Shown: positions 1 to 5,513 of the stretch, piece by piece
Numbering within the stretch: the stretch's first letter is position 1
Layout: each line of letters opens with the position of its first letter
NCBI GenBank assembly: GCA_903889785.1
Contig: CAISYT010000037.1
Span: forward strand, 1-5,743
DNA from: an uncultured Caulobacterales bacterium
GTDB taxonomy: Bacteria > Pseudomonadota > Alphaproteobacteria > Caulobacterales > Caulobacteraceae
Length of the DNA: 5,743 bases
Direction: 5' to 3'
Made by a program: the position numbers and the translations under genes
Notes under the pieces: generated by a model
The model's input: the letters and a program-made list of their open reading frames with translations, nothing else
Database searches by the model: none
What the model was told of the DNA's origin: nothing

Positions 1-981
1 AGAGAGGTCAATGTCCTCGACCTGGGCTGCGGAATCGGATCCCAGCTTGCGCGCGCCGCCCAACAGGCGCACGGCAGCCTGGTTGGAACGGATATATCAC
101 CGTCCGCCTGCGCCGGCGCGCGCGCGCGCTTAGCGCCGCATGGAGATCGAGTCAGGATCATCGAGGGGGACCTGTTGGACCTCGATCCACGGAGCCTGGG
201 AACCTTCGATGTCATCTATGCCGTAGGCCTGATCTATGTGGTACCGGCACCTGTACTTGCGCGGGTTCTGGAAATCCTTGGCACCTGCCTGAAGCCAGGT
301 GGCTTGGCGGTGCTATCCTACTACGCGGGTGCCCTCGGGGCCCTGAAGCCTCAGCTGAATCAAATTCTGCGCGCTGCCACCGATCCTGGCGCTGCTCCCA
401 CGACGCGCACTGCGCAGGCCCGCGAGGTTTTACGCCAGCTTAACGGGCAATTCGCGCCCAATGACACCGGCCTGTCGGCACAACTGATCCGCATGATGGC
501 GTCATATCGTGACGATACGGTTTTATACCATGAGACCTTCTGCGATACTCTGACTGCCCTATCCACCGGCCAACTGGCGTCGGCTCTGCACGCGCACGGC
601 CTGCGCTATCTGAGCTACCTGCACCCCATGCCCTACTGCGGAATGGCCCAGGCGCAGCAGCGTTCAAACGGTGCAGATGTGATAGACTTCATGCACGGCG
701 GTTACCGCTATGCGGCCTTCGCCAAGGCCTCTGACCCCGAGAGTAACCCCTTGGCGGCGCGGGCACCGCGCTGGATGACGGGCATTCGTCGCAACGGTCC
801 AGACTCGTTCCGCGATCCCGCGCTGGGCGTGATCCGCGCGACAGATGAGCAGGTGCAGGCGGCACTCGACCGGCTGGTGCAGGGCCCGGCCCGCCGCGAA
901 GACCTGCCGCCCGGTCCGCACCTTGACGCGGAACTGCAGAAACTTTGGCAAGGGGGATGGCTGACGCCGCTAGCACCCTGA
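1..981 (+). CDS. class I SAM-dependent methyltransferase with methyltransferase regulatory domain (5' partial)
   Basis: The frame is open from the first base, so the gene begins upstream; the TTG at 175 lies inside the SAM fold and is not a start. The 326 visible residues begin just before motif I, VLDLGCGIG (residues 5-13, SAM binding). Then come GTDIS (D31, likely ribose-binding acid), EGDLLDL (55-61), FDVIYAVGLIY (69-79) and a CLKPGG strand-turn typical of class I folds. Residues about 175-220 (LYHETF...LRYLSYLHPMPY) resemble the methyltransferase regulatory domain found in rickettsial-type protein-lysine methyltransferases. The last 45 residues, ending ELQKLWQGGWLTPLAP, look like the end of a winged-helix-like tail. 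The part after the regulatory domain seems short for that family. The substrate cannot be told; protein methylation is only an inference from the domain. Codon use differs from neighbours: TTA occurs in frame at 130, 430 and 523, while I see none in phoD. The methyltransferase fold is secure, the regulatory domain likely. Confidence 0.88.
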   Translation, partial: REVNVLDLGCGIGSQLARAAQQAHGSLVGTDISPSACAGARARLAPHGDRVRIIEGDLLDLDPRSLGTFDVIYAVGLIYVVPAPVLARVLEILGTCLKPGGLAVLSYYAGALGALKPQLNQILRAATDPGAAPTTRTAQAREVLRQLNGQFAPNDTGLSAQLIRMMASYRDDTVLYHETFCDTLTALSTGQLASALHAHGLRYLSYLHPMPYCGMAQAQQRSNGADVIDFMHGGYRYAAFAKASDPESNPLAARAPRWMTGIRRNGPDSFRDPALGVIRATDEQVQAALDRLVQGPARREDLPPGPHLDAELQKLWQGGWLTPLAP

Positions 982-1030
982 TCTTGCGGATACGCCGACC
1001 GGAATATCCATGAACGGCTGTTAAGGGCGT

Positions 1031-1122
<92 letters not shown>

Positions 1123-1166
1123 GACGAGGAAGCCCGAAAGGTGCGAGCTTGCTGAGCGAGGGCGGA

Positions 1167-1195
1167 TACCTAACGGCGGGCGGCGGATTTCGCAA
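1167..1195 (-). promoter_or_regulatory. candidate promoter for tRNA-Ser
   Basis: On the minus strand, TTGCGA (1195-1190) and TAGGTA (1172-1167) are separated by 17 nt, which is sigma-70-like geometry. Transcription would start near 1160 and leave a leader of about 38 nt before the tRNA. The -35 element matches TTGACA at 4 of 6 positions; the -10 match is weak. This is a by-eye call in an otherwise unassigned 93-bp gap between the rluD stop and the tRNA. The tRNA could instead be read through from rluD. Confidence 0.25.
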
Positions 1196-1215
1196 GCCTG
1201 GGGCGATGCTGAAAG

Positions 1216-2160
1216 CTAGAGCTGGGCCAAGCCGGCCTCTAGCGCCTGCATATCGGCCGGGGGGGACACCTCAAAACGCAGCACTGCACCAGTGACCGGA
1301 TGCACAAAGCCCAGCACGGCGGCGTGCAGGGCTTGGCGGGTTAGACCCGCGGCCTCGACCTCGGCCTTTACCGCACCAGCCGGCGCGCCCGAGCCATATG
1401 TGCCATCGCCCAGGCAGGGCGTTCCCAGGCTGGCCAGATGCACGCGGATCTGATGGGTGCGGCCTGTTGCCAGGGTGCAGGCCACGCGCGCGGCCAGGGG
1501 CTTGGCGGCCGGTCCAAAGCGCTGTTGCACCGCATAGTGGGTCACCGCGCGGCGGCCGCCAGACTTGAGCACGGCCATTTTCTTGCGGTCATGGCTGGAT
1601 CGGCCAATCTGGGTGTCGATGGTGCCCTTGGCCTGGGGCGGGGCACCGCGGGTGAGGGCCAGATAGACCCGATCAATATCGTGGGCGGCGAACAGTTTAG
1701 AGAGCCCCGCATGGGCCACGTCACTCTTGGCGGCGACCATCACTCCGCTGGTGTCCTTGTCGAGCCGGTGCACGATACCGGGGCGCGCCACCCCGCCGAT
1801 GCCGCTGAGGCTATCGCCGCAATGATGCAGCATGGCGTTGACCAGGGTGCCGCTGGGCGTGCCGGGGCCGGGATGAACGGCCATGCCGGCGGGCTTGTTG
1901 ACTACGATCAGGTGCTGATCCTCAAACAGCACCGACAGGGCAATGGCCTCAGGCTGGGGGTCGGCCGGTTCGGGCGACGGAATCAGCAGGGTGTAGGTCC
2001 CCGCCATGGCCTTGGCTGATGGGTCACGGCAGGCGTGATCGCCCAGGCTGACCATGCCGGCGGCCATCAGCGCCTGCACCCGAGCACGGGAAAGATCAGG
2101 CAGGTGGGCAGCCAGTGTCTTGTCGAGCCGGTCGCCCGCCTCGCCAGCGCTCAGCGCCAC
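1216..2160 (-). CDS. rluD: RluD-type 23S rRNA pseudouridine synthase
   Basis: This enzyme converts specific uridines of 23S rRNA to pseudouridine. E. coli RluD modifies the helix 69 loop of the large subunit. Using the GTG start at 2160 gives 314 residues (E. coli RluD has 326). An N-terminal S4 RNA-binding domain begins at GDRLDK (residues 9-14) and continues through LSRARVQALMAAGMV. The catalytic domain has VVNKPAGMAVHP (about 86-97), GIVHRLDKDTSG with catalytic Asp134, and TGRTHQIRVHLASLGTP near the C-terminus. Asp134 is near E. coli Asp139. The start is uncertain. The frame stays open up to an ATG at 2337, but that would place over 100 bp inside the ferritin gene and add a sequence without recognisable homology. 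A CTG at 2235 overlaps the ferritin stop as CTGA, has GAGG 8 nt upstream, and would give 339 residues. The GTG at 2160 lacks a visible ribosome site. RluC is the main alternative family name. Confidence 0.9.
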   Translation of the reverse strand: MALSAGEAGDRLDKTLAAHLPDLSRARVQALMAAGMVSLGDHACRDPSAKAMAGTYTLLIPSPEPADPQPEAIALSVLFEDQHLIVVNKPAGMAVHPGPGTPSGTLVNAMLHHCGDSLSGIGGVARPGIVHRLDKDTSGVMVAAKSDVAHAGLSKLFAAHDIDRVYLALTRGAPPQAKGTIDTQIGRSSHDRKKMAVLKSGGRRAVTHYAVQQRFGPAAKPLAARVACTLATGRTHQIRVHLASLGTPCLGDGTYGSGAPAGAVKAEVEAAGLTRQALHAAVLGFVHPVTGAVLRFEVSPPADMQALEAGLAQL

Positions 2161-2231
2161 AAGGCGGGTGCCGGGATGGTCGTCGTCCGCGTCAACGGCC
2201 GGATCGCCCGCCAGATCGCTCAGGTCCTGGG

Positions 2232-2543
2232 TCAGGATTTGCCCTCGGCCTGTTCTTCGATGTGCGTCAGTGAGCCCTCGGTGAACAGGTATTCCTTCAG
2301 CTCCTTGCCGAAATGGGCGTCGTTGCGGCGGATCCATTCCAGCGCCATAGCGGCATGTTCGATCTCCTCATTGGCGTTGTGCAGCAAGATGGCCTTCAGC
2401 TCGGGATCATCGCAGTCGTCGGCCCGCTGGCGGTACCAGTCCACCGCCTCATGTTCCTCGATCAGCGAGGTGATGGCGTAGTGCATGTTCAAGGAGTTCC
2501 TGCTGAGCTTTTCGCGGGGAACGTGAAGGCCTTCTCTGGACAT
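2232..2543 (-). CDS. EncFtn-family (encapsulated-ferritin-like) protein without targeting tail
   Basis: The protein has 103 residues and no signal peptide. It closely resembles, from memory, the encapsulated ferritin of Rhodospirillum rubrum across EHEAVDWYRQR, DPELKAIL, HN...EEIEHAAMALEWIRRND and YLFTEG. Members are two-helix proteins that pair to form a ferroxidase site and oxidise Fe2+. The R. rubrum ligands E32, E62 and H65 correspond to E30, E60 and H63 here, with entry-site acids E31/E34 as E29/E32, and W38/Y39 as W36/Y37. Known EncFtn proteins end in a peptide that docks inside an encapsulin shell. This one stops 14 residues after YLFTEG, has no such peptide, and no encapsulin gene lies in the window. 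The start at 2543 is backed by AGGAG (2556-2552), 8 nt upstream. rluD follows directly, so the two are probably cotranscribed. The family is well supported; the role (iron detoxification or storage outside a shell) is inferred. Confidence 0.88.
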   Translation of the reverse strand: MSREGLHVPREKLSRNSLNMHYAITSLIEEHEAVDWYRQRADDCDDPELKAILLHNANEEIEHAAMALEWIRRNDAHFGKELKEYLFTEGSLTHIEEQAEGKS

Positions 2544-2556
2544 GGGAGGGGCTCCT
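2544..2556 (-). promoter_or_regulatory. ribosome binding site of the EncFtn-family gene, in a possible mini-hairpin
   Basis: Minus strand, 5' to 3': AGGAGCCCCTCCC followed by ATG. AGGAG is a strong Shine-Dalgarno sequence at 8-nt spacing and decides the start at 2543. GGAG can pair with the CUCC that precedes the start codon across a 3-nt loop, so the site may be partly masked in the mRNA. Confidence 0.6.
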
Positions 2557-2616
2557 GATGTGTGGTCCTATTCCTATGGCGCGGCTTGTGGCCCGCGTCG
2601 AGCGGGGCGATGGCAG
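2544..2616. other. divergent intergenic region between the EncFtn-family gene and phoD
   Basis: These 73 bp must hold the promoters of both divergent genes, or one promoter lies inside the opposite gene. I see no convincing -35/-10 pair, no Pho box (repeated CTGTCAT-like elements) and no clear Fur-like palindrome. Only the ribosome sites at each end stand out. Confidence 0.5.
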
Positions 2617-4287
2617 ATGACGATCAACCGGCGGCAAATGGCGGCCCTGGCGGTGGGGGCCGGTCTGGTCGGGGCAGAGGGCGCGGTGGCTCAGGAGGCC
2701 GTGTTTGCCTATGGCGTGGCCGCGGGAGACCCGGCGGCCGATAGTCTGTTGATCTGGACCCATGCGGCAGGGGTCGCCGCCGGGCCGGTGACGGTGCGCT
2801 GGCAGGTGGCGAGCGACCGCACCTTTCGCCGTATCGTGGCCAAGGGCACGGCCACGGCCCTGCCCGCGCGCGACAACACCCTGAAGGTTGAGGTTGAGGG
2901 GCTGAAGCCCGGGCGGACCTATTACTACCGCTTCCTGGCGGGCAAGAGCGTCTCGCCCGTGGGCCAGGCACGCACCCTGCCGGTGGGCAAGACCGACGAC
3001 CTGGTGCTGATCAGCTGCTGCTGCGCGATGTATCAAGGCGGCTATTTCAACGCCTATGAGGCCATCGCCAAACTGCCGCGCGTCGATGCGGTGATCCACC
3101 TGGGCGACTACATCTACGAGGTGGCGGGCGAGACGCCGAACGACTACGGCCAGCCCACCGGGGTGCAGTTGAACCGCTTGCCCCAGCCGCGCCACACCTG
3201 TGTGACCCTGGATGACTACCGCAAGCGCTTCGCCCAGACCCGCAGCGACCCGCAGTTGCAGGCCGCCCACGCCCGCGCCGCCTGGATCTGCTGCTGGGAC
3301 GATCACGACCTTGCCAACGATGACTGGAAAGACGGGGCCCAGGCGCAAAACCCGGCCACCGACGGTTCGTGGACCGTGCGGAAACAGGCCGCCGTTCAGG
3401 CCTTTTACGAATGGAGCCCAATCCGCGATCCGGGCCGCGGCCAGAGCTTTTTCGCCATCAACCGCAGTTTCGATTTCGGCGACCTGGCCAGTTTTACGAT
3501 GCTGGAAACCCGGCTTACCGCCCGCGACGCCCTGCTGACCTACGGCCGAGATCTGCCCCTCCTTGCCAGCGGCGAACCCGATGTCGCCGCCTTCCAGAAA
3601 AAACTTCAGAACCCGGACCGCCGGATGATTGGCCCCGCGCAAGAAGCCTGGCTCAAGCGCGTGTTGCAGGCCTCGGTCGAGAGCGGCAAGCCCTGGCAAA
3701 TCCTGGGCAGCGGCGTGGTCCTCGCCCAGGTCAGCAATCCTGATCTTAAAGCCCAGATGAGCGCCAAGGCCTGGGAAGCGTTGAACGCCTTCATCACCGG
3801 CTACTACAAGGGGGCCCTCGCGGACGTGCAGGCGCGGTCAGCCTACGACCTGCCGTTCGATCTGGGTAGCTGGGATGGCTATCCAGCGGCGCGCGCCGGA
3901 CTGTATGCCATGATCAAGAGCGCCCAGGCTCGTGCCGTGGTGCTGTCTGGCGACAGTCATCTGGCCTGGGTCAACGATCTGCACGACCACGCAGGCACTC
4001 GCGTTGGGGTGGAATTTGGCGCGACGGCCATCACCAGCGGCGGGTGGGGCGATAGCCTGCCGCCGGGAACTCCGCTGGGCGAGGCCTTTTCCAAGCGCAA
4101 TCCAGAGGTTGCGTTCATGGACGTGTTCAAGAAGGGCTTTGTTCGCCTAAGCCTCACCCGCACAGAGGCCAGAGGCGAGCTGATGGACGTGTCGACGGTA
4201 CTAGACCGCAGCTTCGAAAGCGGCGTGATCAAAGGGTTTGTAGTGACCCATGAGGGCGAAGGCGTGAGTGCGCCAATCCCGGTCTAG
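2617..4287 (+). CDS. phoD: PhoD-family alkaline phosphatase/phosphodiesterase, Tat-exported
   Basis: This is a secreted metallophosphoesterase of 556 residues that releases phosphate from organic phosphate mono- and diesters outside the cytoplasm. Residues 1-25 are a Tat signal: NRRQMAAL (4-11), a hydrophobic stretch, and an AVA cleavage site before Q26. A fibronectin-like PhoD N-terminal domain follows (about 28-125; FAYGVAAGDP, LIWT, LKPGRTYYYRF). The catalytic domain shows SCC at 133-135 (C134 is in the place of the Fe-binding Cys of B. subtilis PhoD), HLGDYIYE with D164, WDDHDLAND (D228, D229, H230, N234) and SGDSHLAW with D446 and H448. The family uses Fe3+ and Ca2+. The ATG at 2617 is chosen because the signal peptide begins there; the in-frame ATG at 2542 would put 25 unrelated residues before it. 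A purine-rich GAGCGGGG lies upstream. The gene is divergent from the ferritin gene and convergent with hisI. No Pho box is seen, so phosphate control is unproven. Confidence 0.93.
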   Translation: MTINRRQMAALAVGAGLVGAEGAVAQEAVFAYGVAAGDPAADSLLIWTHAAGVAAGPVTVRWQVASDRTFRRIVAKGTATALPARDNTLKVEVEGLKPGRTYYYRFLAGKSVSPVGQARTLPVGKTDDLVLISCCCAMYQGGYFNAYEAIAKLPRVDAVIHLGDYIYEVAGETPNDYGQPTGVQLNRLPQPRHTCVTLDDYRKRFAQTRSDPQLQAAHARAAWICCWDDHDLANDDWKDGAQAQNPATDGSWTVRKQAAVQAFYEWSPIRDPGRGQSFFAINRSFDFGDLASFTMLETRLTARDALLTYGRDLPLLASGEPDVAAFQKKLQNPDRRMIGPAQEAWLKRVLQASVESGKPWQILGSGVVLAQVSNPDLKAQMSAKAWEALNAFITGYYKGALADVQARSAYDLPFDLGSWDGYPAARAGLYAMIKSAQARAVVLSGDSHLAWVNDLHDHAGTRVGVEFGATAITSGGWGDSLPPGTPLGEAFSKRNPEVAFMDVFKKGFVRLSLTRTEARGELMDVSTVLDRSFESGVIKGFVVTHEGEGVSAPIPV

Positions 4288-4293
4288 CGCGGA

Positions 4294-4716
4294 TCAATCA
4301 TCCTGGGCCGCACCGGACGGGATCGCTCCGTCCTCGACCAGTGCACAATCCCTGGCAACACGGTAGAAACACGACTTAAATCCCACGTGGCAAGCGCCGC
4401 CGTCGCCCTGGACCCGGACCTTGATCCACACCGCATCCTGGTCGCAGTCGAGGCGCAGTTCTTCGACGACCTGAAGCTGGCCACTGGTCTCACCCTTCTT
4501 CCAGAGCGCCTGGCGCGAGCGGCTGAAATAGTGCGCAAAGCCGGTATCCAGGGTCAGGCGCAGCGCTTCGTCGTTCATCCAGGCCAGCATCAACACCTCG
4601 CCGGTCAGCACATCGGTGACCACGGCGGCGATCAGGCCATTGGCATCGAACCGGGGCGCGATCTGGGTTCCGCGTTCCAGCGCCTGTTTTTCGGGGGCGG
4701 TGGGGAAACTGCCCAC
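4294..4716 (-). CDS. hisI: phosphoribosyl-AMP cyclohydrolase
   Basis: HisI catalyses the third step of histidine synthesis: it hydrolyses the N1-C6 bond of phosphoribosyl-AMP, opening the adenine ring, in the cytoplasm. From the GTG at 4716 the protein has 140 residues, the usual size for a stand-alone enzyme with no fused HisE. Visible motifs are MLAWMNDEAL (43-52), YFSRSRQALWKKGETSG (63-79), LDCDQDA (89-95) and GACHVGFKSCFYR (107-119). C91, C109 and C116 are the expected zinc ligands, and D90, D92 and D94 the expected Mg-site acids. The frame is open up to an ATG at 4839, but that extension lies inside folE and lacks homology. The GTG follows the folE stop by 2 nt, with AAGAG from the end of folE as ribosome site, implying translational coupling. 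The stop lies 6 bp from that of convergent phoD, and no strong terminator is visible there. Confidence 0.95.
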   Translation of the reverse strand: MGSFPTAPEKQALERGTQIAPRFDANGLIAAVVTDVLTGEVLMLAWMNDEALRLTLDTGFAHYFSRSRQALWKKGETSGQLQVVEELRLDCDQDAVWIKVRVQGDGGACHVGFKSCFYRVARDCALVEDGAIPSGAAQDD

Positions 4717-4718
4717 GT

Positions 4719-5345
4719 CTAGCTCTTGGCCAGGGCGATGAACCGCGCCCGCAGATCCGCGTCTGATTTGAATAGGCCGGTGAAGGTGGTGGTTACGGTA
4801 TCCACATGCCGGTGGCGCACGCCGCGCGTGCTCATACAATGGTGCTCAGCCGAAATCAGCACGGCCACGCCGCTGGCGTCGAGGCTCTCGCCCATGGCGT
4901 CGGCGATCTGGCGGGTCAGGGTTTCCTGGGTCTGTAGCCGGTGGGCGAAGATGTCGACCACCCGCGCCAGCTTCGACAATCCCACCACCTTGCCGCGCGG
5001 CATATAGGCCACGGTGGCCTTGCCGATGAACGGTGCCATGTGATGTTCGCAGTGACTTTCCACCTCGATGCCGCTGAGCAGCACCATATCGTGATAGCCC
5101 TGCACATCCACGAAGGTGCGGCTTAGTTCGGCGGCGGCGTCGCCACCATAGCCATCGAACCATTCGCCGAACGCATCAGCCACCCGGGCCGGGGTGTCGA
5201 GCAGGCCTTCGCGGCGAGGGTCGTCGCCCGCCCAGGCGATCAGGGTGCGCACCGCGGCGAGGGCTTCCTCGCGGCTGGGGCGGACCCATTCAGTGGCAGC
5301 GATGTCGCCCCCCATTTCGGAGCGGTCTCCAGTCAAGGCATCCAT
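4719..5345 (-). CDS. folE: GTP cyclohydrolase I
   Basis: FolE converts GTP to 7,8-dihydroneopterin triphosphate and formate, the first step of tetrahydrofolate (and other pterin) synthesis; it works as a cytoplasmic homodecamer. From the ATG at 5345 it has 208 residues. REEALAAVRTLIAWAGDDP and EGLLDTPARVADAF (25-59) are the N-terminal helices. ESHCEHHMAPF (96-106) and EHHCMSTRGVRH (167-178) give the zinc ligands C99, H102 and C170, a constant offset of 11 from E. coli C110, H113 and C181. GLSKLARVVDIFAHRLQTQE (122-141) is the typical conserved helix. Start choice: 5345 has a distant AAGGAAAG upstream; ATG 5315 has GGAGA about 10 nt upstream and would give 198 residues. The open frame reaches 5492, but the added residues look non-homologous and cover most of the intergenic region. 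It is first in a two-gene unit with hisI and divergent from cysS. The zinc-site residues show it is the canonical FolE1 type. Confidence 0.95.
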   Translation of the reverse strand: MDALTGDRSEMGGDIAATEWVRPSREEALAAVRTLIAWAGDDPRREGLLDTPARVADAFGEWFDGYGGDAAAELSRTFVDVQGYHDMVLLSGIEVESHCEHHMAPFIGKATVAYMPRGKVVGLSKLARVVDIFAHRLQTQETLTRQIADAMGESLDASGVAVLISAEHHCMSTRGVRHRHVDTVTTTFTGLFKSDADLRARFIALAKS

Positions 5346-5401
5346 ACGAAGGGCGTCCGGCTTTCCTTGGGCTGAATTGCACCGGGACACCATTCGCCCC
5401 A

Positions 5402-5419
5402 GGGTGGCGCGTGCCACCC
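5402..5419. repeat. inverted repeat GGGTGGC-GCGT-GCCACCC
   Basis: This is a perfect 7-bp inverted repeat with a 4-nt centre. It lies 57 to 74 bp upstream of the folE ATG (5345) and about 95 bp upstream of cysS. It could be a stable hairpin in the folE leader RNA or a dyad operator. There is no U-run, so a terminator is unlikely. The sequence is directly visible; the function is unknown. Confidence 0.6.
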
Positions 5420-5462
5420 AATAAGCTCGTCCGGCACAGCATGGCCACAGCGGACGCTCAAC

Positions 5463-5476
5463 GCTATATGGGACTC
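5463..5476 (+). promoter_or_regulatory. candidate cysS -10 element with adjoining GANTC site
   Basis: GCTATATG (5463-5470) fits the Caulobacter housekeeping -10 pattern GCTANAWC except for its last base. It would place the transcript start near 5476, about 38 nt before cysS. No -35 of the TTGACG type stands at the right distance. GACTC (5472-5476), a CcrM methylation target, directly follows. A second GACTC (5516-5520) overlaps the cysS start codon. Confidence 0.35.
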
Positions 5477-5513
5477 GCCTACCTCCCGGCAAGTTCCCGC
5501 GACATCAAGATTA

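Larger units (their letters stand above)
5346..5513. promoter_or_regulatory. divergent folE-cysS control region
   Basis: These 168 bp contain no gene I can support and should hold both promoters plus the folE 5' leader. Notable contents are a perfect 7-bp inverted repeat (5402-5419), three related CGTCCG/CGGACG segments (5353-5360, 5428-5435, 5451-5457), a -10-like GCTATAT (5463-5469) and a GACTC site (5472-5476). Neither gene shows a close Shine-Dalgarno sequence. Folate-sensing THF-II (folE motif) riboswitches are known before folE in some alphaproteobacteria; I do not recognise that consensus here. Confidence 0.55.

Noticed and set aside
121..128. Alternating CG tract (gcgcgcgcgcgc around 117-129) as a Z-DNA or repeat element
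   Set aside because: It encodes Ala/Arg codons in the methyltransferase frame and is short; ordinary in GC-rich coding DNA.
1438..2019. 193-residue open frame on the plus strand, antisense to rluD
   Set aside because: It is the complement of a well-supported pseudouridine synthase gene in GC-rich DNA; no recognisable motif and no ribosome site.
1757..2132. 13-nt direct repeat TTGTCGAGCCGGT (1757-1769 and 2120-2132)
   Set aside because: Both copies encode RLDK within rluD, one in the S4 domain and one at the catalytic motif; similar codon choice explains it.
2542..2616. N-terminal extension of phoD from ATG 2542
   Set aside because: It would place 25 residues before the Tat signal and use the bases overlapping the ferritin start codon; ATG 2617 fits the signal peptide.
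2449..3699. 416-residue open frame on the minus strand covering phoD
   Set aside because: It is antisense to phoD, whose signal peptide and metal motifs are clear; composition is Gly/Ala/His/Arg-rich as expected from a shadow frame.
4288..4303. Possible bidirectional terminator between phoD and hisI
   Set aside because: Only GGAT-CAATC-ATCC (4 bp stem) is present without a U-run on either strand; too weak to call.
5346..5492. N-terminal extension of folE from an ATG at 5492
   Set aside because: The added residues do not resemble FolE and would leave no room for divergent promoters; they contain the hairpin and repeat segments instead.
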